NCBI GenBank assembly: GCA_963734275.1 | Contig: CAVTGO010000014.1 | Coordinates: 1-50,389, forward strand | Source of the DNA: CAVTGO01 sp963734275 | GTDB taxonomy: Bacteria > Actinomycetota > UBA4738 > HRBIN12 | Direction: 5' to 3' | DNA length: 50,389 nucleotides | Shown here: piece by piece, positions 17,442 to 28,000 of the stretch | Layout: each line of letters begins with the position of its first letter | How positions within the stretch are numbered: the first letter of the stretch is position 1 | Notes under the pieces: generated by a model | Told to the model about the DNA's origin: nothing | What the model saw: the letters and a program-made list of their open reading frames with translations, nothing else | The model's database searches: none | Position numbers and translations under genes: made by a program

Positions 17442-19506
17442 CTAGGACCGGCCGAGCCGGCGGAGGAACTCGGCCTCGTCGATCGTCTCGACGCCGAGCT
17501 GCTCCGCCTTGGCTGCCTTGGAGCCCGGGTTGACGCCGACGACGACGAAGTCGGTCTTCTTCGACACGCTCGAGGCCACCTTGGCGCCGGCGGCCTGGGC
17601 CGCCGCGATGGCCTCGTCTCGCGAGAGCGTCTCGAGCCCACCGGTCAGCACGATGGTCATGTCGGCCAGGGTCTGCTCACCCACCGGCTCGACGACCTCG
17701 TCCTGCATCCGGACCCCGGCCTTGCGGAGCTTCTCGGTCAGCGTGCGGTTCTCGCGGTCGGCGAACCACTCGTGGACGCTTCGGGCGATCTCGGGGTCCG
17801 ATGCCCTCGACCGCCTGGATCTCCTCCTCGGTTGCCGCGGCCAAGGCATCGATCGAGCCGAACGCGCGCGCCAGCGTCTGCGCGATCGTCCCCCCGACGT
17901 GCGGGATGTTGAGCCCGACGAGCAGCCGCCAGATCGGCCGGTCCTTGGAGTCCTCGATCGCCCGCAGCAGGTTGGCGATCCGCTTGTCCTTGAAGCCGGG
18001 GAGCTGGGCGAGCTGCTCCGCCGTGAGCGAGTAGACGTCGCCCGGATCCTTCACCCAGCCGAGGTCAAGCAGCAGCCACCCGGTCTTGTAGCCGAGCCCC
18101 TCGATGTCCATCGCGCCGCGGCTCGCGAACGCGGCCAGCCATTCGACGTTCTGCGAGGGGCAGCCGCGCTTGTTCGGACATCGCCAGTACGCCTCGCCCT
18201 CCTTGCGCACCAGCGCCGTCCCGCACGAGTTGCAGTGCGTGGGGAACTTCCATCGGCGCGCGCCCTTCTTGCGCTTGGGCAGGACGGGACCGACGACCTC
18301 GGGGATCACGTCGCCGGCCCGGCGGACGATCACCGTGTCGCCCACCCGGACGTCCTTGCGCCGCACCTCGTCCTCGTTGTGCAGCGTCGCCGTCGTGATC
18401 GTGACGCCGCCGACCTGGACGGGCTCGAGGAACGCGAACGGCGTGACGACGCCGGTGCGCCCGGTATGCACGTCGATCGAGCGCAGGAGCGTCGTGCGCT
18501 CCTCGGGCGGGAACTTGTACGCGATGGCCCACCGCGGGGCGTGGCTCGTGGCCCCGAGCTCCTCCTGGAGCGCGATCTGGTCGACCTTGATCACCGCACC
18601 GTCGATCTCCCAGTCGACGGTGTGCCGGTCGCGCTCCCACCGCTCCACGTAGCCGATCACGCCGTCGAGGTCCTCCACGACCTCTCCGGTGGGGGCGACG
18701 GGCAGGGCCGCGTCCCGGCACCAGGCGAGGAACCCCGAGTGCGATTCGAACCGGACGCCGTCGGCGAACCCGAACGAGTGCACCCACAGGGAGAGCGGCC
18801 GGGACGCCGTGACCTTCGGGTCCTTCTGTCGCAGCGAACCGGCGGCGCCGTTCCGCGGGTTCGCGAACACGCGCTGCCCGGCGTTCAGCAGGTCGTCGTT
18901 GAGCTTCTCGAACGCCTTCACCGGCAGGTAGACCTCGCCGCGGACCTCGAGGTAGGCGGGCGGGTCCTTGATCCGAAGGCGCTGCGGCACGCTCCGTACC
19001 GTCCGGACGTTCGCGGTGATGTCCTCGCCGACGTACCCGTCTCCCCTCGTCGCGCCCTTCGTCAGCACGCCCGCCTCGTACGTGAGCGCGACCGCGACCC
19101 CGTCGATCTTCAGCTCGCACGAGAAACGAGCGCCGGTGCCGACCCCGCGCTCCACGCGCGCCGCCCACGCCTGGAGCTCCTCGGACGTGAACGCGTTGTC
19201 GAGCGAGAGCATCGGCGAGCGGTGCGGCACGGGCGCGAACAGGTCCGCCGGTGTGGCGCCCACCCGCTGCGTGGGGCTGTCGGGCGTGACGAGCTCCGGG
19301 AAGTCCTCCTCGAGCGCGCTGAGCTCCCGCATCAGCTCGTCGTACTCGGCGTCGGAGACCTCCGGGTCGTCGAGCACGTGGTAGCGGTACGAGTGGAAGT
19401 TCAGGAGCTCGCGGAGCTCCTCGACGCGGAGCTTGGCGCGCGCGAGCTCGCGCTCCTCCTTCGAGGCGCGGGCCGTGGCGACGGTCTTCTTCCGAGCCGG
19501 GCTCAC
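17442..19506 (-). CDS. ligA: NAD-dependent DNA ligase, one frameshift
   Basis: Seals nicks in DNA using NAD+. In order: the Ia domain (YHVLDDPEVSDAEYDELM), adenylation site CELKIDGVAVALTYEAG with catalytic Lys, TRGDGYVGEDIT, and an OB fold with VGDTVIVRRAGDVIPEVV. Then follow a four-Cys zinc finger (CNSCGTALV, CPNKRGCPSQ), helix-hairpin-helix repeats and a C-terminal BRCT domain (MTIVLTGGLETLSRDEAI). A single extra C at about 17805, within the GIGPEIARS stretch of the HhH domain, splits it into 609- and 135-codon frames. In an essential gene this is probably a sequencing error. The GTG start overlaps the UPF0280 stop. Confidence 0.95.
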
Positions 19507-20177
19507 GCGGCGATCTCCACGGAACCGGATACGCCGATCCGCTCGCCCGAGACCAGGACGCCGCCCAGCACACCCCGCACCTGCTTCAGGTACGAGAGCG
19601 CGGAGGCGAAGCCGTGGTCCTTCGGGAAGATCGCCTGCACGCCGGCGGCGGCGGCGTCGGCGAGCATGCAGGACTCGGCGAGGACGGCGAGCCCCTCGAG
19701 CGCGGCGCCGCCCCGACCGGCGAGCATCGACACGCCGATCCCCGTCTTGCTGGCGGGGACGACCACCGCGATCGGTCCTCGGCCGCCGGAACGCGGCACC
19801 GTGAGCTTCTGGCGTTTGCGCGCCACGATGAAGTAGTCGCCCTCGCAGTTGACGGTGACCTCGTCGAGCTCGCGGGCGAGGAACCGCCCGACGTGGTCGG
19901 TGACCGCGCCGCGGAACGAGAACATCGGCCCCACGCCGGCGCGGCGACCGGCTGTCACCATCTCGCGGACGACCTCGGGAGCCTCGGCCGGAACGTCGAT
20001 CGGCCGCTTGCTGGTGCGGACCTCGGGGTTGCGGAGCGTGTAGGCGTGCAGTTGCTCCCAGAACGAGAGGGCCGCGGCGCGCGACTCCTCGTTGAAGTCC
20101 GTTCCGGCCTGGATGTGCAGGGTCATGTCCTGCACCTGGATGTCGAAGCTGCGGAGCTTGCGCTTCAACAGCTTCAT
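19503..20177 (-). CDS. UPF0280 / ApbE-like family protein
   Basis: 224 residues. It matches the UPF0280 family, distantly ApbE-like, of unproven function. Key stretches are MVTAGRRAGVGPMFSFRGAV and VGRFLARELDEVTVNCEGDY, where the GPM motif and the NxGD/NCEGD motif are the family hallmarks, and a Gly-rich TGIGVSMLAGRGGAALEG. No signal peptide. The ATG at 20177 has GGAGG 10 bases upstream; the open frame runs further to 20342 but upstream residues look non-coding. It lies 67 bases below mnmA and overlaps ligA by GTGA. Confidence 0.75.
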   Translation of the reverse strand: MKLLKRKLRSFDIQVQDMTLHIQAGTDFNEESRAAALSFWEQLHAYTLRNPEVRTSKRPIDVPAEAPEVVREMVTAGRRAGVGPMFSFRGAVTDHVGRFLARELDEVTVNCEGDYFIVARKRQKLTVPRSGGRGPIAVVVPASKTGIGVSMLAGRGGAALEGLAVLAESCMLADAAAAGVQAIFPKDHGFASALSYLKQVRGVLGGVLVSGERIGVSGSVEIAA

Positions 20178-20244
20178 GCCGGGGGAACCTCCACCGGCCG
20201 ATGATATCGAGGCCGGCCGACGCCCCGGTGCAGGCCGGCCGTCC

Positions 20245-21318
20245 CTACCTCTCGGACGCGACGATCCGTGCGCCGCCCAGGAGCTCGTCCCCGTCGTAGA
20301 CCACCAGGCTCTGTCCCGGCGCGACGCCGCGCTGCGGCTCACGGAGCTCGACGTGGAGCCGGTCGCCGCGGGCCTCGATCACGGCGGCGACGTCGTTCCC
20401 GCGGTATCGGAGCAGGACCTCCGCCTCGAACGGACCCGTGGGGGCCCGACCGGAGACCCACGACACGCGGTCGGCGACGACGCGCTTCCGAGCCAGCAGC
20501 TCGCCGGGCCCGACCACGACGCGGTTCGCCCCCGCGTCCAGCTCGAGGACGTAGCTCGGATCTGGTCCGGAGACGCCGAGACCGCGGCGCTGGCCGACCG
20601 TGAAGGTCGCGGCGCCCCCGTGGCGCGCGAGCACCCGGCCGTCGCGGTCGACGACGTCGCCCTCGCGGAGGAGCTGGGGCGCGGTCGAGGCCAGGAAGGC
20701 ACCGGCGTCGCCGCTCGGAGCGAAGCACAGGTCCTGCGAGTCGGGTTTCGCGGCGACCGGCAGCCCGAACCGCTCCGCGAGCCGGCGGGTCTCGGCCTTC
20801 GCCATGCCGCCGACGGGGAACACGGAGCGGGCCAGCTCCTGCTGCCCGAGCATGTGGAGCATGTACGACTGGTCCTTCGATCGGTCGACGCCGCGGAGGA
20901 GGTGCCACTCCCCGTCCCCGGTGCGAGAGCTCCGCACGTAGTGGCCCGTGGCGACCGAGTCGATCCCGAGCTCGTCGGCCCGGCGCAGGAAGGCACCGAA
21001 CTTGATCTCGCCGTTGCAGCGGGCGCACGGGTTGGGCGTCCGCCCCGCCTCGTGCTCGGCGACGAAGTCCGCGATCACGGTGCGGTCGAACTCGTCGGTG
21101 AGGTCGCAGATCTCGAAGTCGAACCCCGCGATCCGCGCCACGGCCTCGGCGTCGGATCGCGCGGCTGGGCCGCAGCACCCGTGCTCGACCCCGTCGAGGT
21201 GCACGAGCGACATGTGGGACCCGACGACCTCGTACCCCTGCTCGACGAGCAGGCATGCGGCGACCGATGAGTCGACACCGCCGGACATCGCGACGAGCAC
21301 GGATCCCTTCGTGGACAT
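20245..21318 (-). CDS. mnmA: tRNA-specific 2-thiouridylase MnmA
   Basis: 357 residues. Adds sulfur to U34 of Glu, Gln and Lys tRNAs. PP-loop SGGVDSS (12-18) binds ATP. The catalytic cysteines are visible in TPNPCARCN and PDSQDLCF, together with GHYVRSS, KDQSYMLHML and the C-terminal beta barrel (FTVGQRRGLGVSG). It is the bacterial/mitochondrial type, with full motif set. The 153 bases before it (21319-21471) hold a short cyclase-family remnant and two GGCCGGCC sites, but no gene. Confidence 0.96.
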   Translation of the reverse strand: MSTKGSVLVAMSGGVDSSVAACLLVEQGYEVVGSHMSLVHLDGVEHGCCGPAARSDAEAVARIAGFDFEICDLTDEFDRTVIADFVAEHEAGRTPNPCARCNGEIKFGAFLRRADELGIDSVATGHYVRSSRTGDGEWHLLRGVDRSKDQSYMLHMLGQQELARSVFPVGGMAKAETRRLAERFGLPVAAKPDSQDLCFAPSGDAGAFLASTAPQLLREGDVVDRDGRVLARHGGAATFTVGQRRGLGVSGPDPSYVLELDAGANRVVVGPGELLARKRVVADRVSWVSGRAPTGPFEAEVLLRYRGNDVAAVIEARGDRLHVELREPQRGVAPGQSLVVYDGDELLGGARIVASER

Positions 21319-21388
21319 CTGACAGATGCTACGACGGCGAGGCCGGCCGACCGTCGAGCGTTGGCCGGCCGCGGCGTCGAGGCGCTTG

Positions 21389-21424
21389 GGGCCAGGGGGT
21401 CGCCCGGAGGCGCTCGAAGATCCT
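21389..21424 (-). repeat. Remnant of a cyclase-STAND gene 3' end
   Basis: Minus-strand translation gives RIFERLRATPW, matching AIFERLKAIPW at the C-terminus of the adjacent cyclase gene and EIFEALEATPW in the middle copy. DNA similarity to the end of the adjacent gene covers about 30 bases with a few mismatches. It lies beyond that gene's stop, in a stretch with no start signal, so it looks like the relic of a further tandem copy removed by recombination. Confidence 0.45.
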
Positions 21425-21471
21425 GTGCGGGCCCGGCGCGAGCGTGCCGACGATGTTGAGAACCTTCTCGG

Positions 21472-24400
21472 CTACGTCCGAGCCTCCGCTCCGGTGGTGG
21501 CAACGGGGATCGGCACTTGCTCGATCCGCTCGAGCCATGGGATCGCCTTCAGGCGCTCGAAGATCGCCCTCGCCTCCTCCAGGTTCGCGGAGGCGGCGTC
21601 TGCACGTCCTTGGCTCGCGAGCCACTCACCATGTTCGACCATCGTCACCGCGACCCAGAAGGTCGCGCCGATCTCCCGGAACGCCCCGGCCGCAGCCTTC
21701 CACGATGTCGTGGGATCCCCTTCGCCTGAGATCGCCGCGAGATGCGCGCGGTAGCGGGTAGCGTGGGCGCCGAGGGACGGCGAGCGGAGGCCCCTTGGGA
21801 TCGACTCGACCGCCGCGATCATCGCCTCGAGGCGGCCCCGGTCGCCGAGGCTCGCCGCGGCATCCATCCCGAAGGTGTAGGCCCATTTCGTCGACTCGGC
21901 GTTGATGCCGACGATGACCGCGTCGGCGAGCGCGATCTCTGCGGCAGCGAGCGCCTCCTCGGCCCGCCCCTCCGCCAGCAGCTGACACGCGTTCGTCGCG
22001 TTGTAGCCGGCGCGCATCTGCGACTCCTCGGAGGCGCTGAACGGGGCGAACGCATCCGTGATCACGCGGCCGCGCTCGACGTCGCCTCGCGCGCGATGGA
22101 CCAGCACGAGCTTGAGGAGCTCGGAGACGTCGCGCGGAGCCCGCTCTTGCTCAGGCCACAGGCCTTCAGCGATCTCGAGCGCCTCGTCCCATTGTCCGAG
22201 ATCCACTCGGCACGAGAGTTCCGAGACCCGGGAAACGAGGCCCGCCTGCTCGACGCCGAGACGATGAGCGATCTCGCCCTGGCGGGCGAAGGCCTCGATG
22301 GCCTCCTCGATACGATCAACCTCGGCCAGGAAGACGCCGAGGTTGTTGACCGCCCGGATGAGTGCGTTCGCGGACCCGTTCTCCTCGGCGAGGACGACAG
22401 CGCGTTCGATCAGCGCGAGCGACTCCTCGGGGTGGGTAGACCGACGGGCCAAGCCTTTCGTGTTCAGGACGTTGGACAGGACCTCCGGGAGCCAGAGCGA
22501 CTCGGCGATGTCCAGTGCCCGTTCGATCCACGGCAGGGCTTCCTCGACGTGGCCGGCGAAGTACCGGAATCGCGCGATCTCACCCGCGAGCGCGGCCAGG
22601 TCCTCGTCGGGCTCGCCCCCGGCGAGGACCTCGTACGCCGCCTCCATCCGGCGCAGCGGCTCCTCGATCTTTGCCATCCCGTACCACTCGGTCTCGGCGA
22701 GTGCGGCCGAGACCGCGGCCTGCCGTCGAGGCTCCCCGATGCGCTCGTAGAGCGTCGCGGCCTCCACGAGCCGCTCGGCCGCCTCGACGTATCGCGCCCC
22801 GTAGTGCGCCATGCGACCCGCTCGCTCGAGGAGCCCCGCCCGCTCCCGGTCGTCGTCGGCGAGCTCGGCGGCGTGGTCGAAGAGCCGTTGCGCCTCGAAC
22901 GTGGCGGAGAGCGAGGCGGCGCGCACCCCCGCACGCTCGAGCGACACGAGCGCGGACGCCTTGATCTCGGGAGCGTCCGGAGCGTCGGGGGCGGCCCGGT
23001 ACGCCTCGACGTAGTGTGCGGCTACCACCTCCGCGAGCTCCTCCGCGTCCGGACTCGTCTCGGCGTTGTGCGCCGCGACGAGGTGTTTGGCCTTGCGCTC
23101 CTTCTTCGACAGGGTCTCGTACGCGACGAACTTGACGAGGTCCTGCAGGAAGCCGTACTGCCCGCGCTCGGGCGAGCGGGGGTCGGCCTGGAGGAGGAAG
23201 ACCTCCTTGCGCACGAGCGAGGACAGGACGGGGGCCAACTGCTCCTCGGACATGCCGGTGAGAAGCGCGAGGCCGGCGGTCGTGAAGGTCTTGCCGAGCA
23301 CCGAGCCGTCCTGCACGACCCGGCGTTCGTCCGGAGTGAGGCCGTCCAGACGTGCCGCGATGAGCGCGTGGAGCGTCTCGGGGACGTCGAGGGCTTCGAC
23401 AGGCCCGCTGATCCGGTAGGCGCTGCCCTCCAGGGAGAGGACGCCACGGTCGATCAGCATCCGGACCGTCTCAACGGCGTACAGCGGCACACCTTCGGCG
23501 CGCTGCAGGATCGTCGCGCGGAGCTCGTCGGGCAGGCCGGGCGCGAGGCCGTCCAGGAGCGACCGCATCGAGTCGTCTGCCAGCGGCTCGAGCCGGAGCG
23601 AGGTCGCGTTGCGCGACGACGTCCCCCACGTGGGGCGCCGGTCCATCAGCTCGGGGCGCGCGATCGCGATCACGAACAGTCGGTGCTCCCGCGACCACTC
23701 CATCAGGTACTCGACGAAGTCCAGCAGCGACGGGTCCGCCCACTGCAGGTCCTCGAACACCATGACGGTGGGCATCTCCTCGGACAGGCGCTCGTAGAGG
23801 AGCCGCCAGGCCGCGAACAGGTCCTCCCGGTCGCGAGACGAAAGACGATCCTCCAGGCCCAGGAGGTGCGCGACGCGTGGCTCGATCCAGGCCCGCTCCT
23901 CCGGGTCGGGAACGCTCTCCTCCAGCGCCTGGTGGAGCTTGGCCAGGGCCGGGCCCGGCGCCTCGCCCTCGAGGATGCCGGCGCGTGTCCGTAGCATCTC
24001 GGCGAGGGCCCAGTACGTAACGCCTTCTCCATACGGTAGGCACCGCCCACGATGCCATCGAACGGTGTCCGCCAGCCCGTCGATGTACTTGAAGAACTCC
24101 CACACCATCCGGGACTTCCCGGTCCCGGCGACGCCGAGGACCGTCACCAGGTGGGACCGGCGTTCCTCGGATGAGGCGTGGAACAGATCCTTGATCATCC
24201 GCAGCTCTCGGTCTCGCCCGACGAACGGGGCCTCGAGCCCAGCCGAACGCATCGTGCCCGCGGCGCCGGCCACGACCCGGAGCGCGCGGAACAGCGGGAC
24301 CGCCTCGGCCTTGCCCTTCAGCTCGAACGTCCCGGCATCCTCGTAGACGATGGTCTCCTCGCTCGCACGCTTCGTGGCCTCGCCGACCAGGACCGCGCCC

Positions 24401-25026
24401 GGCGTGGCCGCCGACTGGATCCGCGACGCCGTGTTCACGAGGTCGCCCGCGACCATCCCCTGCCCCTCGGCGCCGAGATTCACCGCCGCCTCGCCGCTCA
24501 ACACTCCGGCGCGGGCGGCGAGATCGGGCGCGCCGACCTCCTCACCCAGCGTCGCGACCGCCGCGGTCAGGTCGAGCGCGGCGCGAACGGCGCGTTCGGC
24601 ATCGTGCTCCGTGGCGACGGGGGTTCCCCACACCGCCATCACGGCGTCGCCGATGAACTTCTCGACGGTGCCGCCGTACCGCTCGATCAGCGTCCGGCAG
24701 GTGTCGAAGTACCGGGACAGAAGGTCGCGGACCTCCTCCGAGTCCCTGGTCTCCGAGAGCGTGGTGAAGCCCACGAGGTCGGCGAACAACACCGAGACGA
24801 GGCGGCGCTCGGCGGTGGCACCCGTTTGCCGACCGGCTCGCGGCTCCTGCGCGGAGGCCGCGGCCGGCGCGGCGCCGGCGAGGGGCGCTCCGCAATCGCC
24901 GCAGAACTTCTCCCCCGGCTCGTTCGCCGCGCCGCAGGTCGGACAGGCGCTGGAGAGCTGACCGCCGCACTCGGCGCAGAACCTGCGTCCCTCGCGATTC
25001 TCGCTTCCGCAGTTCGGGCAGTTCAC
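21472..25026 (-). CDS. Cyclase-STAND-TPR protein, copy 3 of the tandem array
   Basis: 1184 residues. Order: double zinc ribbon (Cys 3/6, 17/20, 28/31, 42/45), class III nucleotide cyclase (~75-205), STAND/AAA-type ATPase from FVGRDRELRMIKDLF with Walker A GVAGTGKS (298-305) and Walker B VMVFEDLQWAD, then about 550 residues of helical TPR-like repeats. Cyclase residues are complete: metal Asp83 and Asp127, base-selecting Lys123 and Asp195, Asn198 and Arg202. This predicts an active adenylate cyclase, cytosolic and lacking membrane segments. The GTG at 25026 overlaps the upstream copy's stop (GTGA). It is the most divergent copy: the KMRCRIAEEEE stretch shared by the other two reads LRTRAGILEGE. 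Confidence 0.93.
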   Translation of the reverse strand: MNCPNCGSENREGRRFCAECGGQLSSACPTCGAANEPGEKFCGDCGAPLAGAAPAAASAQEPRAGRQTGATAERRLVSVLFADLVGFTTLSETRDSEEVRDLLSRYFDTCRTLIERYGGTVEKFIGDAVMAVWGTPVATEHDAERAVRAALDLTAAVATLGEEVGAPDLAARAGVLSGEAAVNLGAEGQGMVAGDLVNTASRIQSAATPGAVLVGEATKRASEETIVYEDAGTFELKGKAEAVPLFRALRVVAGAAGTMRSAGLEAPFVGRDRELRMIKDLFHASSEERRSHLVTVLGVAGTGKSRMVWEFFKYIDGLADTVRWHRGRCLPYGEGVTYWALAEMLRTRAGILEGEAPGPALAKLHQALEESVPDPEERAWIEPRVAHLLGLEDRLSSRDREDLFAAWRLLYERLSEEMPTVMVFEDLQWADPSLLDFVEYLMEWSREHRLFVIAIARPELMDRRPTWGTSSRNATSLRLEPLADDSMRSLLDGLAPGLPDELRATILQRAEGVPLYAVETVRMLIDRGVLSLEGSAYRISGPVEALDVPETLHALIAARLDGLTPDERRVVQDGSVLGKTFTTAGLALLTGMSEEQLAPVLSSLVRKEVFLLQADPRSPERGQYGFLQDLVKFVAYETLSKKERKAKHLVAAHNAETSPDAEELAEVVAAHYVEAYRAAPDAPDAPEIKASALVSLERAGVRAASLSATFEAQRLFDHAAELADDDRERAGLLERAGRMAHYGARYVEAAERLVEAATLYERIGEPRRQAAVSAALAETEWYGMAKIEEPLRRMEAAYEVLAGGEPDEDLAALAGEIARFRYFAGHVEEALPWIERALDIAESLWLPEVLSNVLNTKGLARRSTHPEESLALIERAVVLAEENGSANALIRAVNNLGVFLAEVDRIEEAIEAFARQGEIAHRLGVEQAGLVSRVSELSCRVDLGQWDEALEIAEGLWPEQERAPRDVSELLKLVLVHRARGDVERGRVITDAFAPFSASEESQMRAGYNATNACQLLAEGRAEEALAAAEIALADAVIVGINAESTKWAYTFGMDAAASLGDRGRLEAMIAAVESIPRGLRSPSLGAHATRYRAHLAAISGEGDPTTSWKAAAGAFREIGATFWVAVTMVEHGEWLASQGRADAASANLEEARAIFERLKAIPWLERIEQVPIPVATTGAEART

Positions 25027-28000
25027 GCCGTCGCGCCCTCCACCTGCTGCCCCGTCCGTGCACCCCGAACCCGGTCGACCCAGGGTGTCGCCTCGAGAGC
25101 CTCGAAGATCTCCGCTGCCTCGGCGAGGAGCGGCTCCGCCTCTCCGTCCCGTCCCCGCTCTGCGAACCATTCCCCGTGCTCGAGCAACGTCACCGCCAGC
25201 CAGAACGGCACACCGAGCTCTCGGAAGTCACTCGCCGCGGCTCCGAACCTGCGATCCGCTCCCGTCTCGTCGACGGCGAGGGTCCCGAGGCGTGCACGGA
25301 GCCGCTCCGCCTGGGCTCGCAGGAACGGGGCGACCTCGCCCGGCTGCATCGCTTCGAGGTCGCCGAGGAGCCGCTCGGCCGTCGCGAGGTCGCCCTCAGC
25401 GAGCGCCGCCTCGACGCCTTCGACGACGGCGATCTTCACGGTCTGCGTCATCGGGCCACCCGGGTTCACCTCGAGGGCGTCGCGAGCGGCGCCGACCGCC
25501 TCCGGGTACCGTTCCTCGACGCGCAGGACCAGGCTCTCCGCCGCCGCGAGGATCGCACGCACCTGGACGTCGCCCGAGGAGCGGAGGGCCGCGAACCGGT
25601 CGAGGAAAGAACGTGCCTCGGCGCCCTTCCCGCGCGCGACGCGCACCGGCCCGAGCGCGATGGGGAGGACGAGGGCTCCTTCGATCCCACCCGGGTCGTC
25701 GAGGGGGATCTCGGCCGCGAGCGTCATCGCCTCATCCCACCGTCCCGTGACCGTCGCGAGGTAGGCGAGCTCACTGAGCACCGCCCACTCGGCCGGGCGA
25801 TCGCCGACGCGTCGCGTCATGGCGAGCACGTCCGTGTACACGGCGCGCGCCTCGTCGTACCGATCGCGCTGCCCGAGCACCTCGGCGAGGTTGTACGAGG
25901 CGCTCATCGCGCGATCGGTGAGGTCGTGCTCGAGCGCCACCTTCACCGCGTGCCGTTGGAACGCCTCGGCCTCCTCCGGCCGCCGCTTCGCGAGCGCGAC
26001 GATCCCCTTCGTATCCAACGCGCGCGCCAGGACGTCCGGCAGGCGCAACGCCTCGCCGATCGCGAGCGCCGTCTCCGTACGCTCCGCCGCCTTCTCCAGG
26101 TCGCCGGCGAAGAAATGCATCCGGCCCACGCGCGCTGCGATGTCCGCCAGGTCCTCGTCCTGCTCGCCGTCGGCGAGCAGGAGATAGCTCTCTTCTACGC
26201 GAGCGACGGCCTCCTCGACGCGGCCCATGGCCATCCAGATCTCGTGGGCGAGCTGCGCGGCGGCGCGCGCGGCCCGCCGGGGTTCCCCGATCGAGTCGAA
26301 CACCTCGATCGCCCGGCCGAGGTGCTCCTCGGCCACCTGGAACTGCCCCTCCCGGGTCGCCATCCGGCCCGCGCGCTCGAGCAGCTCCGCCTTCCGCAGG
26401 GAACCCTGCGTGAGCTCCGCCGCCCGCTCGAAGTACCGTCGCGCCTCGGCGCTCGCGGCGAGCGACTGCGCCCGCTCCCCGGCCCGGGCCAGCAGGTCCC
26501 GCGCGCGTCGGCGGATCTGGTCCGCGTCGGGATCCTCCGGCGCGGCGAGATGCGCCCGCAGGTAGTGGGACGCGAGGACCTCGACGACCTCGTCGTCGTC
26601 CTCCTCCCACGTGCGCTCGATGAACGCCGCCGCCGCGAGGTGCTTCGCCTTGCGGTCCCGCTTCGCGAGGGTGTCGTACGCGACCGATTTCAGCAGGTCC
26701 TGGAGGAACCCGTACTGCCCTCGCTCGGGGGAGCGCGGATCGGCCTGGACCGAGAAGACCTCCTTGCGGACGAGCCCGGCGAGCACCGTCTCGATCGCGG
26801 CCTCCGGCGTACCGGCTACGGCCGCGAGCCCCGCCTTGAAGAACGTCTTGCCGAGCACCGAGGCGTCCTGCACCAGACGGCGCTCGTCGGTGCCCAGGCC
26901 GTCGAGACGGGCGGCGATCAGGGCGTGCAGCGTCTCGGGCACCTCGAGCGTCTCGATGGGACCGGTCGGCCGGTACGTCGTGCCCTCCTGGACGAGGAGA
27001 CCGCGGTCGAGCAGCATCCGGACGGTCTCGACCGCGTACAGCGGCACGCCGGCGGCGCGCTGGAGGATCTGCTCGTCGGTCTCCGACGGCATCCCCGTGA
27101 CGAGCCCGGCGAGGAGATCGTGCATCTCGGGGTCGGAGAGCGGCTCGAGCACCAACGACGTGAAGTTGCGCTTCCCGGCGCCCCAGGTCGGCCGCCGCTC
27201 CGTCAGTTCCGGCCTCGCCAGCGTCATCACGAAGAACGGGGAGTTCCTCGACCACTCGAGGAGGTACTCGATGAAGTCGAGCAGCGAGGTGTCGGCCCAC
27301 TGCATGTCCTCGAACACCATCACCACGGGGAACGTGTCCGTGAGGCGTTCGAAGAACAGCCGCCAGGCAGCGAACAGATCGTCCTTGTCGGCGGCGCTTC
27401 GCTCCTCGAGCCCGAGCAGATGAGCGAGCCGCGGCTCGACCCATCGGCGGTCCTCCTCATCCGGCAGGTGCTCCTCGAGCGTCGTCCGGAGCTTGGCTCT
27501 CGCCGACCGAGGTTCCTCCTCCTCGGCGATCCGGCACCGCATCTTCACCATCTCTGCAAGGGCCCAGTAGGTCACGCCGTCCCCGTAGGCGAGGCAGCGG
27601 CCTCGATGCCAGTACGTGTCCTGCGCGAGACCGTCGAAGTACTTGTAGAACTCCCACGCGAGCCGGGACTTGCCGATGCCGGCGACGCCGAGCGCCGACA
27701 CGAGATGAGCCTTGCGCTCATCGGACGAGGCGTGGAACAGATCCTTCACCATCCGCAGCTCGCGGTCGCGACCGACGAACGGCGCCTCGAGGCCGACCGA
27801 CTTCAGCGAGCCCCTGACGCCGGCGATGACGCGGGTCGCTTGCCACAGCGGAACGAGGCCGGTCTTCCCCTTCAGCTCGAAGGTCCCCGCGTCCTCATAG
27901 ACGAAAGCGGACTCGGTCGTCCGGCGTGTCGCGTCGCCGACGAACACGGTGCCGGGCTTGGCGACCGACTGGATCCGCGCGGCGGTGTTCACGAGGTCCC

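Noticed and set aside
17442..19506. The ligA break as programmed frameshifting or a true split ligase
   Set aside because: One extra C in a CCCC run at GIGP restores a perfect full-length essential ligase; there is no slippery-site or pseudoknot signal and no start for the second part.
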